Part shown: positions 46,778 to 57,650 of the stretch, in pieces | Position numbering within the stretch: position 1 is the first letter of the stretch | Layout of the letters: each line of letters begins with the position of its first letter | Assembly (NCBI GenBank): GCA_950295325.1 | Contig: OX485803.1 | Location: forward strand, 9,240,001-9,300,000 | DNA length: 60,000 bases | Direction: 5' to 3' | From: Polytrichum commune | Lineage: Eukaryota > Streptophyta > Polytrichopsida > Polytrichales > Polytrichaceae | The notes under the pieces: model-generated | What the model saw: only the letters and a program-made list of their open reading frames with translations | Database searches by the model: none | What the model was told of the DNA's origin: nothing | Made by a program: the position numbers and the translations under genes

Positions 46778-47369
46778 ACGCCTCCCCTTGCGAGTCGCTC
46801 AGATCACCAATTGGTACACTTTTTGCAAGAGCCTTCAAACCTATAATTCCTTGTAGTCATTCATGACGATGTGAAATCAATTATTTGCTACCTAGGGTAA
46901 CCACTTCAAGCCCAGCCCAACTCGACCCCTCGCCACAAAGAGCTTGATCGCACACATTGGTTGTTGATTCCTCAACATGGTTCCCTCCTTAAAGGGGTTG
47001 GATTGAAGTTGCAAAGTGACGGCACCTCCCCTCAAACAATTGTTGGTCCGACCTAGAAGGCAACCTCACCCAAGCATGATTTGAATCTCAACCACGTTCA
47101 AATTGAAATATGTGTTGCCGCCTCACAATCACGAGCCATGTGGTTGTCATATTTGGCCGAAGCGGTTGCGTCTAGCTTTGGCGCACTAAGCGGCATCGCC
47201 ACCACAATCAAACGCACAACCGCCTATGACACTTGACAACTTCTCCCCACCCTATCCATTTTGGTACCTTATTAATTCGTTTACCACCCAAAAATGGGTG
47301 CCCATTTAAGGGTGTTGTTTGAATTGGGAACATCTACTTTAGTGCCACATGCACAAAGGGGATTTGGGC

Positions 47370-47447
47370 AAACCAACAACCCATACAATCATTCCTTGTC
47401 GGATGCCTAAACCCTTGCCTCCAAGGAACCAATGTACGGGTTGGTTC
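47370..47447. mobile_element. 77-bp palindromic micro-element, copy 2 (inverted)
   Basis: The reverse complement reads GTGAACCAACCCGTACATTG, then CTTGGAGGCAAGGGTTTAGG, CATCCGACAAGGAATGA and TGTATGGGTTGTTGGTT, close to copy 1 at 40.92 kb. Ends are inverted repeats as in copy 1. Confidence 0.7.
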
Positions 47448-47682
47448 ACCCCAACCCACAAAGGGACTCGACTACTTCCCTCCATAAAATCAACCTAGCT
47501 TGCATTTTAATAAAAAGAACTTGAGGTCCTTTTAGGGTTTCATAAATCCGTGACAGCAGAACACTCTATCATTATGAATTATGGGATGTCAAGAAATCAT
47601 TTGTTGACCAAGTATTTCTATTTATCAAAGTTATGAAGAGGGCAAGGCAAAACCCAAAGTACACCCTTGGCTTTAGCGTGAC

Positions 47683-47757
47683 ACCATACTGCCGTTTACA
47701 ATTAGTATTGAGCAAGACCATTGGAATTGGTGACACTAGATATCATATTTAGTGTAG
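47683..47757 (+). repeat. Terminal fragment of the same foldback family
   Basis: GTTTACAATTAGTATTGAGC, AAGACCATTGGAATTGGTGA and ATCATATTTAGTGTAG match the right end of the 37.6-kb copy. Only about 75 bp survive. Confidence 0.7.
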
Positions 47758-47774
47758 TTATTTTAAGAAGAATG

Positions 47775-47806
<32 letters not shown>

Positions 47807-50800
47807 CTATTCTCACACTTGTGGACACATAAACCTCCATGCAACCTCTGCAACCAAGGGGAGAGAGCGTTGAAGTGAAAGTGGAAGAATCAGCCACCAC
47901 AATGTGTTTTAAACATGACAAGCTTTTACACTCATGGTTCAAATTTATGCATAAACAAAGTAAAAATTGATCAAGTTGGATTTTTTCATAGGCTAAGTTT
48001 CTTGTCCGACGTTTTGAGGTTGTTATTAAACTTGACCTCTAGAGAACTCCCCCAGCAAAATGTTGTCATATTGGCAAGCATGTCATTTTTTCATTCATGT
48101 TTGGAGGTCTCCACCACAGTATAAACCATGGCTAGTGAAGTACCCATTTTGTAGCCAATCATATTGCTCCATTCCCCCTTAAATGTTTTGTTGGTGAACT
48201 TCTCCACCATAGTCTAAACCGGCCCTAGGACTAGACACCGTATGTGTACTAGGAGCCTCTAACAATAGTGAACCTCAACTAAACTCAAATCCTTCGAACA
48301 CCATGCAATTCATACAATTCACTTACTACCACAACATATTTCCTACCACCACACTAAGGAAAAACTTAACGAATACAACCCGCTCATCCAAACACTAGGA
48401 ACCAAAAGGACATAAAGTCAACCCCCTCATTACCATCATTGCAGGTACCACATGCGCCATCCACAAGCACTCACTCAATCCAAGCCTTAGAACACCTCGA
48501 AATACCCCCAAATGAGTTTAGAGAAACAAACAACAAGCACACAAACAAACCAAACCAAAACCACACTAAAACTCATGAAACACATACACCTCATTCTTGA
48601 TGTCATTTTACACACATGACCAGTGACCGCAAGAAAAATTGATTTATAGTTTGATGTGGTCATGGTTGGCGGTTTGAAGATCATGACCAAGAGAAATCCA
48701 CGTCACAACTTAAAAGCTTTGGTCTTGTGTCATAGAGTAAAGTGAGCTTAGATTGGGATGTAGTGTCTCTATTGAAAATAAGAATGTTATTATATACACT
48801 TAGAAAGATGATTGATAATAGACTTTACTAATATTATATGATTATAATATATATGTAATACTGAACATAGAATTTTATCTAAGATGTTGCGATCCCTTAT
48901 TTCTCCATTGAGACAACCTACTTGGGTGACCTTGTCCTAAAAGAAGTGAGATTGCCACTCATTTGTCAACCAATGAGAGATTTTAGAAAGGGGTGGTCAT
49001 GGTCACCGATCAATGCATTGTTTATGGTATTTAGTGCCATGTACACTATTTGTGAAGGCCCAAACTAGTTGCCTAGAGGCCTCAAAGTGTCAAGTCCTCT
49101 AATTGCCGATATGTAATTATTGGTCAACATGTGTAAATTCTTTAAGGAAACAATTATTTACATTGTGATATTTAGCATAGCACATTGGGATACTCAAGAT
49201 GATAGTTTTGCATTTTAGTATGTAAGGAGATTAACATACTAATGACAAGTGTCATGTGTTTACATTTTAGTATGCAAGAGGATGATATTCTTTAGCATAT
49301 TGGTGCCAAGTGTCATTCATGTACACTTTAATCAACTTGTAAACCATTTGTGTAACATAGACATTACACCTCATAACATTATTGAACACACTCATGCCGA
49401 TATATTAGAAGGCACACTTTAAACGCCAAGTGTCACGAGGTGACTCTAATAGTGAAGTTGTTGATCATTAGTGTAACCGAACATATGCCTTAAAATACAG
49501 TAAGTGACATTATTACGCATGTGATATGAAATACCATAAACGGTGTAGTGTAAACTAGCCCTCAATGTGAATTGACAAAATGATGGTCGACAACCTCATC
49601 TCTATCCTTGACCAAATGCTATGGTTCATATGCACAATAACAATCGAATCAATTACACCTAATCATGCTAACATCGTCAATTGGGTGTCCATAACATTAA
49701 CATCCATGGAAAGAAATCAAAGTTACTTTCAACTTCCAGCGTCAAAGCATTTATGCTACCAACTATGAAAAGGTGCCAGCAACCATTTTTTCTACCCAAC
49801 ACAACTGCCACAAAAGCAGCGGACTTTGAATCTTTCAATAGTAGATTTGCACGTACCTGCCATGGTACCTCAAGGCACATGCATTTAATGCTCTTACCTT
49901 GGAACTCATCACTTTCTAAGCCAAAATTTTAATGCTTATCAATTAGTATGGGTCCGATTTTGAACTTAGTAGACAACAACACAACATTACTAAGCAAGCT
50001 ACATGATGGATGTATTTCCAATGAAAAAGGTTGCAATCAAAAACTTTCATAATTTATAGTTGTTTGTTGAAAAGTTCATAGTGTATAATCTAAGTGTTCT
50101 TCAAAATCAAGAAATCTTGGGATTAAAGGATAATTGTGTTTATATGATACTTGGTCCCATGGACCATAACCAAGGAGTTGTATGATGTTATGAATCAAAC
50201 ATGTTTGTCTTATGGTATTGTGTTGTCAGTTCACAAACTTTGTTTTCCAAAGTCAAATCTTGTATTCGTGCCACATTGGCACCTTGTTCTCGTGTAAGTT
50301 CAAGTTAATGTAGTTATTTGTAAAGATCCTTAAAGAAGGACGGAACCGTGGGTTTGATCCTTCTTTGAGAAAAACTTTCTAAAAGAAGCTTGTTAGCTCG
50401 TCGTACATTGGAGCCTATTTTGAAAGTTGGGTGAAACTTTTGGGACATCCTCTTTCCACCTCTCAAACTTTGAGAAGATTTTAGGATCTAAAATAAGGTA
50501 TGCACATGGGACTTGTTGTCTTAAATCCTGGAACTACCTATGCAAGGCTAACCGGGCCCACCTATCCTAGTAGGACAAGCTAGAAAGCCAATTTCTAATA
50601 GCCCAACACCACTCTTTGCGTATGGTAATTGGAGCATTGAGAAAACTTGGGTGACTTTGTGTTAATTCTCATATACTCAAGGTTTGGGTTTTGGTTTCAT
50701 TTCCTTTCCTTTACAAATAACTATAATTTACTCACACCTTATAAGGATGCAAGTGTTTTGGATGGGTTTTGTGCTCCCTTTGACTTTGAAGAAGCTTTTA

Positions 50801-50861
50801 TTTATATGTTTTCTTTTTTTGAGACAAAAGGCCAAAAAAATCCAATGCCAAAACACATTAA
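47758..50861. other. Intergenic DNA with a CA microsatellite
   Basis: A (CA)n tract lies at about 47777-47805. Between 49.19 and 49.33 kb the phrase CATTTTAGTATG-AAG and the phrase CAAGTGTCAT each recur, an eroded short tandem. No supported gene. Confidence 0.45.
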
Positions 50862-51223
50862 GGGCCGGTTCACACTATGGCCAAACTTCGAGAGGAGAAG
50901 CGTTTCGACCAATGAAAATGCATAAATGTCCAAAGTTCGTCCTCTCGGCCTTCACACTAGAGGCCGAAGTCCAAAGGACGTCGCCTCCAAAAGAGCCTAG
51001 GTGGCGACACTTTTAGGAAAATATGGCGGGAAGAGTTCGGCCTCTCGAGCCAAGTTTGGGTCGAGCAAAATGCTCGACCCAAACTTCCGTCGAGAGGCCG
51101 AGCATTTTTAGCCGTGGATTATTTTAATATACTTTTTCAACCCAAAGGCTTCTCCTCTCGACATAGTTTGGGCTAGAAAAGTGACGCTTCTCCTCTCGAC
51201 TTGGGCATAGTGTGAACCGGCCC
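50862..51223. mobile_element. PIF/Harbinger-like miniature element with hairpin core
   Basis: The inverted ends GGGCCGGTTCACACTATG and CATAGTGTGAACCGGCCC extend about 40 bp inward (TCGAGAGGAGAAGCG on both). TAA flanks both sides (50859-50861 and 51224-51226). The centre is a near-perfect hairpin: TTTGGGTCGAGCA, AAA, TGCTCGACCCAAA. 362 bp, non-coding. It lies just left of a LINE relic. Confidence 0.85.
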
Positions 51224-51229
51224 TAAGAA

Positions 51230-52196
51230 CCAAGGAAGATGCACCCAATTTCAAGGGAGGCAGGACCTCTCATACGCATCACATTGTCACGTACGAAGTA
51301 ACAAAGAACTAAGCAACTAGAATCCACCAAGGACCACCCCCATCCCACCAAGTAACCAAAGTGACAAACAACCTACCTACGTCGTTGCTTCCAATTCCAC
51401 GCGATTTTCATCCTATCACGTCTACAAAGAACGTTCCTAGTACCCAAGTATCATCAAAGCCTTTGAGGATAGCTTTGGTTGAGTAAACACTAATCTCAAC
51501 AACCATGGCCCATGCCACCTTTGCATACATAATGAGATTGTGTCAAATAAGGTATTTCATTTTGGACGCATGCCATTGTTCATGTTTAAACGCCTTATCA
51601 TTCCATTCAACCCAAATCGTCCAAGGAGGGATAATGCCTCGAAGGAGGTGCCAAATCTTGATTCTCTCAACAAACTTCTTCGGGATTTCTTCCCCAAAAA
51701 AGGCTTGCTTCCAATGCAAAATGTTGTACTTGCCTATCCTAACCCCACAAAGTTTATGCATTATGAAGGTGGCCCACCGCCAAGATCATCTAGCTTGGAT
51801 GCAATCCCAAAACTTGTGTTTAACTGACTCACCAGTGTTGGGAAGACTCCCCCCCCCCAAAAAAAAGAAAAAAACACAAAAAACATTAAAAAAAACACAC
51901 AAAAAACCGCATTGCTTGGAGATAAAGGCCGGAGTGATGCGGGGCTCCATTCATTCACCGCGACAACCTTGTGCCATATGAACCACATGAAGGCGACTTC
52001 TTTGCTGGAGCGAGTTGGGTCCCACACATGTGACCATAAGATCTTGTAGTTGCTGAGGAGGTAGACTTGCCATTTGTTAGAATTCTTAGGCCCCCTAGTG
52101 GCGTGGATGATTTTCACACGGTGAAAAAACCCGGTGAAACCCCGGAGCATAGGGGCGCCACCGGTTACTAAGACATCTCGAGTGGTGCCAACCGTG
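51230..52196 (-). pseudogene. LINE ORF2 C-terminal relic (zinc-binding region)
   Basis: Minus-strand text in order: LSNYKILWSHVWDPTRSSKE, VAFMWFIWHKVVAVNEW, a damaged Cys/His segment around 51.83-51.95 kb (with a poly-C/poly-A insertion), IMHKLCGVRIGKYNILHWKQ, AFFGEEIPKKF, WHLLRGIIPPWTIWVEWNDK, AFKHEQWHASKMKYLIW, and a tail running to about 51.24 kb. This is the zf-RVT region and C-terminus of a plant LINE, like the relic at 3.4-4.0 kb. A Tigger-type element separates it from its probable upstream part at 53.19 kb. Confidence 0.8.
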
Positions 52197-52198
52197 TA

Positions 52199-53184
52199 CA
52201 ATCAAGACTCTATAAGTGTTACCCCTATAAGCGTTATAATTTCATGTATGTTAAGAAAAATTTACCCCCCTACAAAAACACAATTGGTAAGACTTGTGAG
52301 TGTTATGTGTTAAGTGTTATAACATGCGCTACTCCCTTCTTTGTTAATTGCACCTTTATAAGTGTTAATTTTGAGCAAATCAAGGTAATAATATATGAGA
52401 GCATACGTTTTAAACATGTAATCACATTTATCCCATATTCTTTGCGAACAATTCAAAATTGTTGGAGGCACACGTGTGTTTTTTCGATCTCTTTTGAGAG
52501 GGAAATAGAAGAAGCTAGGCACTTGGTAGAGGTTGGTGAAGTTGCTACTCTACTTCATCAATTGACGTTGTTGTCATCTGATAGTGAGGTGGGTGACGTG
52601 ATGAATGCTCATGAATGCCTCAATTATGGGATGGAGTTTGATTTAAACAACCCCTATGAACCTACCGATGAGGAGTTTTTGGATATGTATCCCTCTGGAC
52701 ATCAAGAAATTGATGTTGATGAGGTTATGGTTGATGTGGTAGAAGAAGTTGTAGGATTTAGTGTGGTTGAGCGTTCTCTAAAGACTTTGAAGAAATACTT
52801 TGAAAAAAGACCAAATGATGCCCTATCACAGATCAAGATCATTCAAGGACCCCATAATGAAGTTTCATCTCATCATTTGGAAGCTTCTCATCATACTCTA
52901 CTATAGACTCTTTCTTTCGGTTAGTTTAGTTGGAAGAATCCCATCAAGTTACTACTATGTAGATTATTTCTTTCAATTAGTTTAGTTGAATTATATATTA
53001 TCATTTGTACTTTCATTTTTTAATTTGATAAATCGTTAGGTTCTTCATTTTTGAAAATTTTAAGTGTTATTTCTATAGATGTTACTAATCATCGGTATGA
53101 ATTCTACAAGTGTTACTTGTTATACTTCTACATAAGTTATTTTTTTGCTACTCCTGACCTGTAACGTTTATAGAGTCTTGACTG
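52199..53184. mobile_element. Deleted pogo/Tigger-type element, TA target duplication
   Basis: The terminal inverted repeats are CAATCAAGACTCTATAAGTG on the left and, as reverse complement of the right end, CAGTCAAGACTCTATAAACG. TA flanks both ends (52197-52198 and 53185-53186), as expected for the Tc1/mariner superfamily, and CAGT-type ends are usual for pogo/Tigger. The 986-bp element keeps only the 3' part of the transposase gene. It is inserted in a LINE relic: removing it with one TA joins minus-strand reading text continuously (LTDTC to YTVGTTRDV). Confidence 0.85.
52244..52906 (+). pseudogene. Tigger transposase C-terminal remnant, open frame of 220 aa
   Basis: The frame lies wholly within the inverted repeats of the 52.2-kb element. 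It contains TIQNCWRHTCVF, matching the conserved TIxNCWRHTG motif near the end of DDE_1 (pogo/Tigger) transposases, followed by an acidic tail (NNPYEPTDEEFLDMYPSG; EIDVDEVMVDVVEEVV) and a Lys-rich end. The DNA-binding domain and the catalytic core are absent; the first 60 residues probably come from terminal non-coding DNA read by chance. It survives as a long frame, perhaps because the insertion is fairly recent. Confidence 0.7.
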
Positions 53185-53186
53185 TA

Positions 53187-53265
53187 ACATGTGTCCGTGA
53201 GAGGCAAAGGATGTTGGAGGTTTGACATGGGGCCCAAAAAGGATAGGGAGAGATTTGCTGCAGCA
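53187..53265 (-). pseudogene. Probable upstream continuation of the split LINE relic
   Basis: Minus-strand text HPLPLTDTC runs in frame into YTVGTTRDVLV at 52.19 kb once the Tigger-type element and one TA are removed. The length of the continuation is unclear. Confidence 0.4.
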
Positions 53266-53522
53266 ATTGAGGTACACACACCTTTGCTTATAACTATCAT
53301 ACTAAGTTAGTGACAGCTTTCTCCAACCAGACACCCCAATTTGGCATCCGAGGTTGCCCTCACTCTTCATTCTCACCATTAAAATAATCCTCCCAATTGT
53401 CCTCACTTTTATGTTGTCGGCTATCATGTACCTGCGAGTCCACAAATCCCTCACCTGCAAACTGGTTTTAGGGTAACCTTAATCCCTCCACAAATTTACT
53501 CGATGCGGTTGCAAAATCTCAT

Positions 53523-53870
53523 GCTTTTGGCAGTGTCCGGAGAGATGTCCGGGCATAAGCTTAATTGGTTGAATACCCTAGCAATTCCAAGTCCAACCGG
53601 TTCCATGTTGTCATTACATTATTCAACGGCTATCAACTGTACCATTCTAATAATATCAACACATTGTTTCACCCAAGTTTTCAGCCTAGATTTGTCAGTG
53701 TAGCGTTCTATTGTGAGAATAAACATAATATAATTTAAACTAGAATATGGCTTATTCCCGGTCCCACCCAACGTGTAGGCTCAATTGAATAATGTTACGG
53801 TGATCTTTTAGTTTGTCTTCATTAATTTGAAGTATTGACGTTCAATCGGTTACTACTAAAACTCACGAAT
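53523..53870 (+). repeat. Dispersed repeat, copy 3, split by a miniature element
   Basis: The left part (GTGTCCGGAGAGATGTCCGG, then CCAAGTCCAACCGGTTCCATG) matches copies 1 and 2. It is interrupted by the inverted-repeat element at 53613-53799, and resumes as GTGATCTTTTAGTTTGTCTT, corresponding to GTGATCTTTTGGGG in copy 2. Confidence 0.65.
53613..53799. mobile_element. Inverted-repeat miniature element, copy C (nested)
   Basis: It starts CATTACATTATTCAACGGCT and ends TTGAATAATGTTACG, a clear terminal inverted repeat, with the interior GGTCCCACCCAACGTG shared with copies A and B at 12 kb. It sits inside a dispersed repeat whose uninterrupted form is at 40.68 kb, giving a natural empty site; GT flanks both ends. 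Confidence 0.7.
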
Positions 53871-53882
53871 TTGTATGTAAAA

Positions 53883-54227
53883 GGCCGGTTCACATGGGGT
53901 CTCAGTCTCAAGTCACATGAGGTCAATTCATGCAATCTCAACCGTTGAACATGGTAATCATGACTTACCACTTCACATGGGATCCTAAGTCTTAAGTCTC
54001 AATTGGAGGTCGAGCTTGGGACTTGTGTTGGGAGTTGGGTCGAGCAAAAAGCTAGACCCAACTCTCAACCCAAGTTCGATGAATATTTATGCATAAAATA
54101 ACCAAGATCTTACTTTAATGATATTTAACCATATTTTAGTGATTACTTGAGGCTCGCGAGTCGGGACTCTGCCTCCCATGTTGAACATGAGTGGGACTCG
54201 GGACTCGGGACCCCTTGTAAACTGGCC
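53883..54227. mobile_element. Related miniature element with variant ends
   Basis: The left end is GGCCGGTTCACATGGGGTC; the reverse complement of the right end is GGCCAGTTTACAAGGGGTC. The core carries GGGTCGAGCAAAAAGCTAGA followed by CCCAAC, the same hairpin as in the 50.86-kb element. Internal GGACTCGGGACTCGGGACC is a short tandem. No target duplication was found. The core links it to the two Harbinger-like elements although its ends differ. Confidence 0.65.
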
Positions 54228-57200
54228 TGACTACTGGTTGGGTCTCCCAGTTCATTGGCTTTTGGCCATTTTACAAACTAATTTGTGTTGCACTTTGCGA
54301 ACGATTCCTTTCTTTGCAGGAAGGGAGAGATTTGAAAACAGTTTGTGGAACACTTGTAAAAATAGGATCATACAGACTTAGACGTCTCAGGATTGGTGGC
54401 AAATTAGATTGTAATTTGGATACATCTTGATTTCATTAGGCATCAATAATATTTATATCTAGTTAAATGCTATGTAGGTCCAAATGTAGTGGATCATGTC
54501 GAGCTGTTCATGTTCTAGATATTATGATAGATGAGGTTTTTGCATTTTTAATATTGAACAATAAACGTCTATTGTCAAAAGATCAAATTTACAAGCTACA
54601 AACACAAGCACACCCCCTACCCCTAACCCTAAACAAGAGGCAAGGCTAGCACGCATGAATGGAATTCATTTATGAAATAAACTTTCTAACACCAAACAAA
54701 CTCTATAGTTGTGTTGTCGTCGGGCACATTGTTCTTTGAGACATGTGCATTTTGGACCAGACACTTGTTCGGACGTCTAGTGTGACAGAAAGAGATGTCA
54801 ACCAAAATGTTGACCCTGTAGTGAACTGCCTTATGTTTTTGATATGCGAGGACATTGGGAAGAATGATTTATAAAAACAATGTTGTAGTGTCAGTATTGT
54901 AAGGGAACGCCCCATTCGTGACGTAAGTAGCAGCCAATGCAAATTGTGGAGCATGAATGTGTCTTGTTTTTGCATGAGGACGTACAAGTCCTTGAAGAGC
55001 CAATATGCTATCCTCAACGTGCTAGGAGAAGTGCACACACCACAAAGGTAGCAAACTTGATTACAAAGTCCACAACGGTTAAAGTCGGTGCACCAAAAGC
55101 GGTTGGTTTGCCCAAACCTCCCCAAATTCCAGCAAAGGTGAGGGAGATAGTATTTGTATGTCATTGTAGGTTTACTCCCCTTGCTCAGAGAAGGACCCGC
55201 CCGAACAAGTGGAAATGCACACAATGCATGTATTATTGGTGTATGGAATGAAACCCACTAACAGTCGTCATGGTGCTCTGTGAATGGCGATGGGATGTAG
55301 TAGGTGGGGAGTAGTACGAAACCAGAGGCACGCAAGAACAAATGAGACGTCATTAGTCATGCCGCGGTCAAAGCCGGAGTGCTCCAACATTCTCTACATC
55401 GCCATCCCGGACCACACTTGCCGTTCTAGATAGTGACATTGCAGACATGGATTATCTGTCAATTTTGGGGTGACTAGTGATTGGTAAAGAACATTATTAT
55501 TTCCTTTGTCGTAGATAGCTCACCGACGGCCACTGACGTTTTGTCCACAAATGCCACATTCTAGTTGCAATATGTTGTAGAAATGAATACATGCCATTTT
55601 ATGATTTGCATATGTATGGTCTACAATATCTATTCCGTTTGTCCTTTACGTCTATGCCCATGGCCATGTGGAATGCATGATGTCCAAGGTGATTCATGTA
55701 GACGCCCAAGAAAACACCTCATTCACAATTGCTCGTTGTAATAGCTATCCATCTTGACGTTAATATAGTCTTTGAGAAGTTGAGGCCATCATCCACGCCA
55801 GTGCTAGTTCATTTGAATAACGACATCCTTGTGAATGGGATGTTATCTAATAAAATGAATTGTCAGACCCGTTGTGTCCACCCCACATCGTAATAAACTT
55901 TGATGTTGAATATGATGCCACAAAGAACATTCTATTGTCGCATAGGCCGTCCGCCAAAACAACACATCAAACTGCAAATTCACGAGCTTCAATGTCCACG
56001 TCCAATATGAAATCCCACATGACATTTCCCTGTCCCATTGGACGTTTGCCAAACCAACCAAGGGAAGTGTAATTCCACGAAATGCAATGTCCACATCAAC
56101 AACAATGAATCACATGTCATGAATTCCACATTCCACGTCATTTCTATTGCAAGTCCAAGTGAGACCCCACGTCAGCAAGGAAATGCATGTACAAATGGCC
56201 GTTGTGGCATTGCCCACTCAAAAGTTGTTTGCATGGAGCCTACGTGCCCTACACGTGCCCCCCTGTGGGGATTATGAAAGACCATGTTTTATGTGATGTT
56301 AGATAAAAACAAGCTCAAATTGGCCATGTTTTCTATGTCTGTTGAGCGTTTTTTTGCTTGTCTCCCATAACAGATTTTAGGTGACGTCCCAAAAAAAAAA
56401 ACTTTCATGTCAAAGTGAACACTAAGAGCCGTTTTCTTATAGTGAAATGGGGGAATAGGGGAGGCAGGATGTCGTGGTATTGGGAGAAAAGAAATTGAGG
56501 AAGAATGAAATGGTGGTGTGAAAGGGGGATGATGGAGAGTACATATGCAAACAATGTGGAAAATGGTTGGAGTAAAGTGGGATGAGGTAGATGTAATGGG
56601 CAAACAAGGGGGAGTGGAGGTAAGTGAGAGACATTGGGGGGGGGGGGGGAGGTGATAGGGAGGTGGTGGCAAGGAGAGAATTTTGGAGATTTTTTTTGGG
56701 GAGTGTAGATGTGGAATTGCAGACGTTCAAACCAGGTTACAAGATGGAGAAGAAGCTACAAAGATGGAGGAGAGCTGGTGAGAGTCGCCATAATGAGAGG
56801 TCGGGGGAGGAACACGCAATTCTTCTCATGGGAATGGCACTAAAGGCTTGGAAACAACATCAAAGGCTCAAGTACCATGACCAAGGCTCCGGAACGATAC
56901 CAAAGATTCGGGAATTGGGAATGAGGTTTGTGGAACATAGGTGGTGAGAACTCAAGCGATATGGAACTTAGGAGTTTGGAAGCTTTAGTGATCTATTTAG
57001 CATGGACTATGGATGAGGATCAGTAGATGAAAAACTAACTCTTTGGATGATAGTACCTTGGATGGACATAACTACCTTAACCATTTTTGAAATTGTTTCC
57101 AGTGAATGAAACTCCATGAGATAAAGATCACATTTATGTATGCTCATAAAATTACTTCCATATATCTCATACGTACATGAAAATTCAAATAAGCTATGTT

Positions 57201-57470
57201 GAAAAAAATTAGATTTACAAGGAAAATATTAGCAAATATTAACATATATGATTTTAAATAGGCAATTTGAACATTTAGTAATAGGGGAAGGAAGAATAAC
57301 CGCCGAATCCAATAATTTATGCATTTTGAAGACTATACGAAGGAACCAATTCAAGCACCTTTAGTACCTCATTCAATATCAAACATCTTATGTGAGCGTT
57401 GCATTTGTATAAACTCTTCAAGACTATTGGGATCACACTTCCAAAAGACCCTTGAAGACTTGGAAATCCT
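54228..57470. other. Intergenic DNA, eroded frames, low-complexity block
   Basis: Minus-strand frames at 54703-55224 and 55843-56094 are fairly long, but no domain is recognisable. From 56.45 to 56.73 kb the plus strand is G/A-rich, including a 14-base G tract (56636-56649); the Pro/Ser/His-rich minus-strand frames there reflect that composition. Confidence 0.4.
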
Positions 57471-57479
57471 TGAAGACCA

Positions 57480-57650
57480 AAAAACTTAGAGATTTCCCAA
57501 AGCTTCAAGACTTTGAAATTTTTTTTTGGCTCCAAGACTTAGAGATATTCAAAGCTTCAAAGACTTAGAAGATTTTCGGCTCCGAGACTTAGAGATTTTT
57601 AAAGCTTCGAGACTTCGAGACTTAGAGATTTCTCAAAACTTCAAGACATG
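57480..57650. repeat. Degenerate AGACTTAGAGATTT minisatellite
   Basis: The phrases GACTTAGAGAT and AAAGCTTC-AGACTT alternate about five times with variable spacing, together with GGCTCC(A/G)AGACTTAGAGA. Copies are imperfect. Non-coding. Confidence 0.75.

Noticed and set aside
54703-55224. 173-residue minus-strand open frame
   Set aside because: It was considered as a transposase, but no catalytic or DNA-binding motif could be found in any frame.
56289-56730. Pro/Ser-rich minus-strand open frames
   Set aside because: They translate a G/A-rich low-complexity stretch with a G homopolymer; no domain.
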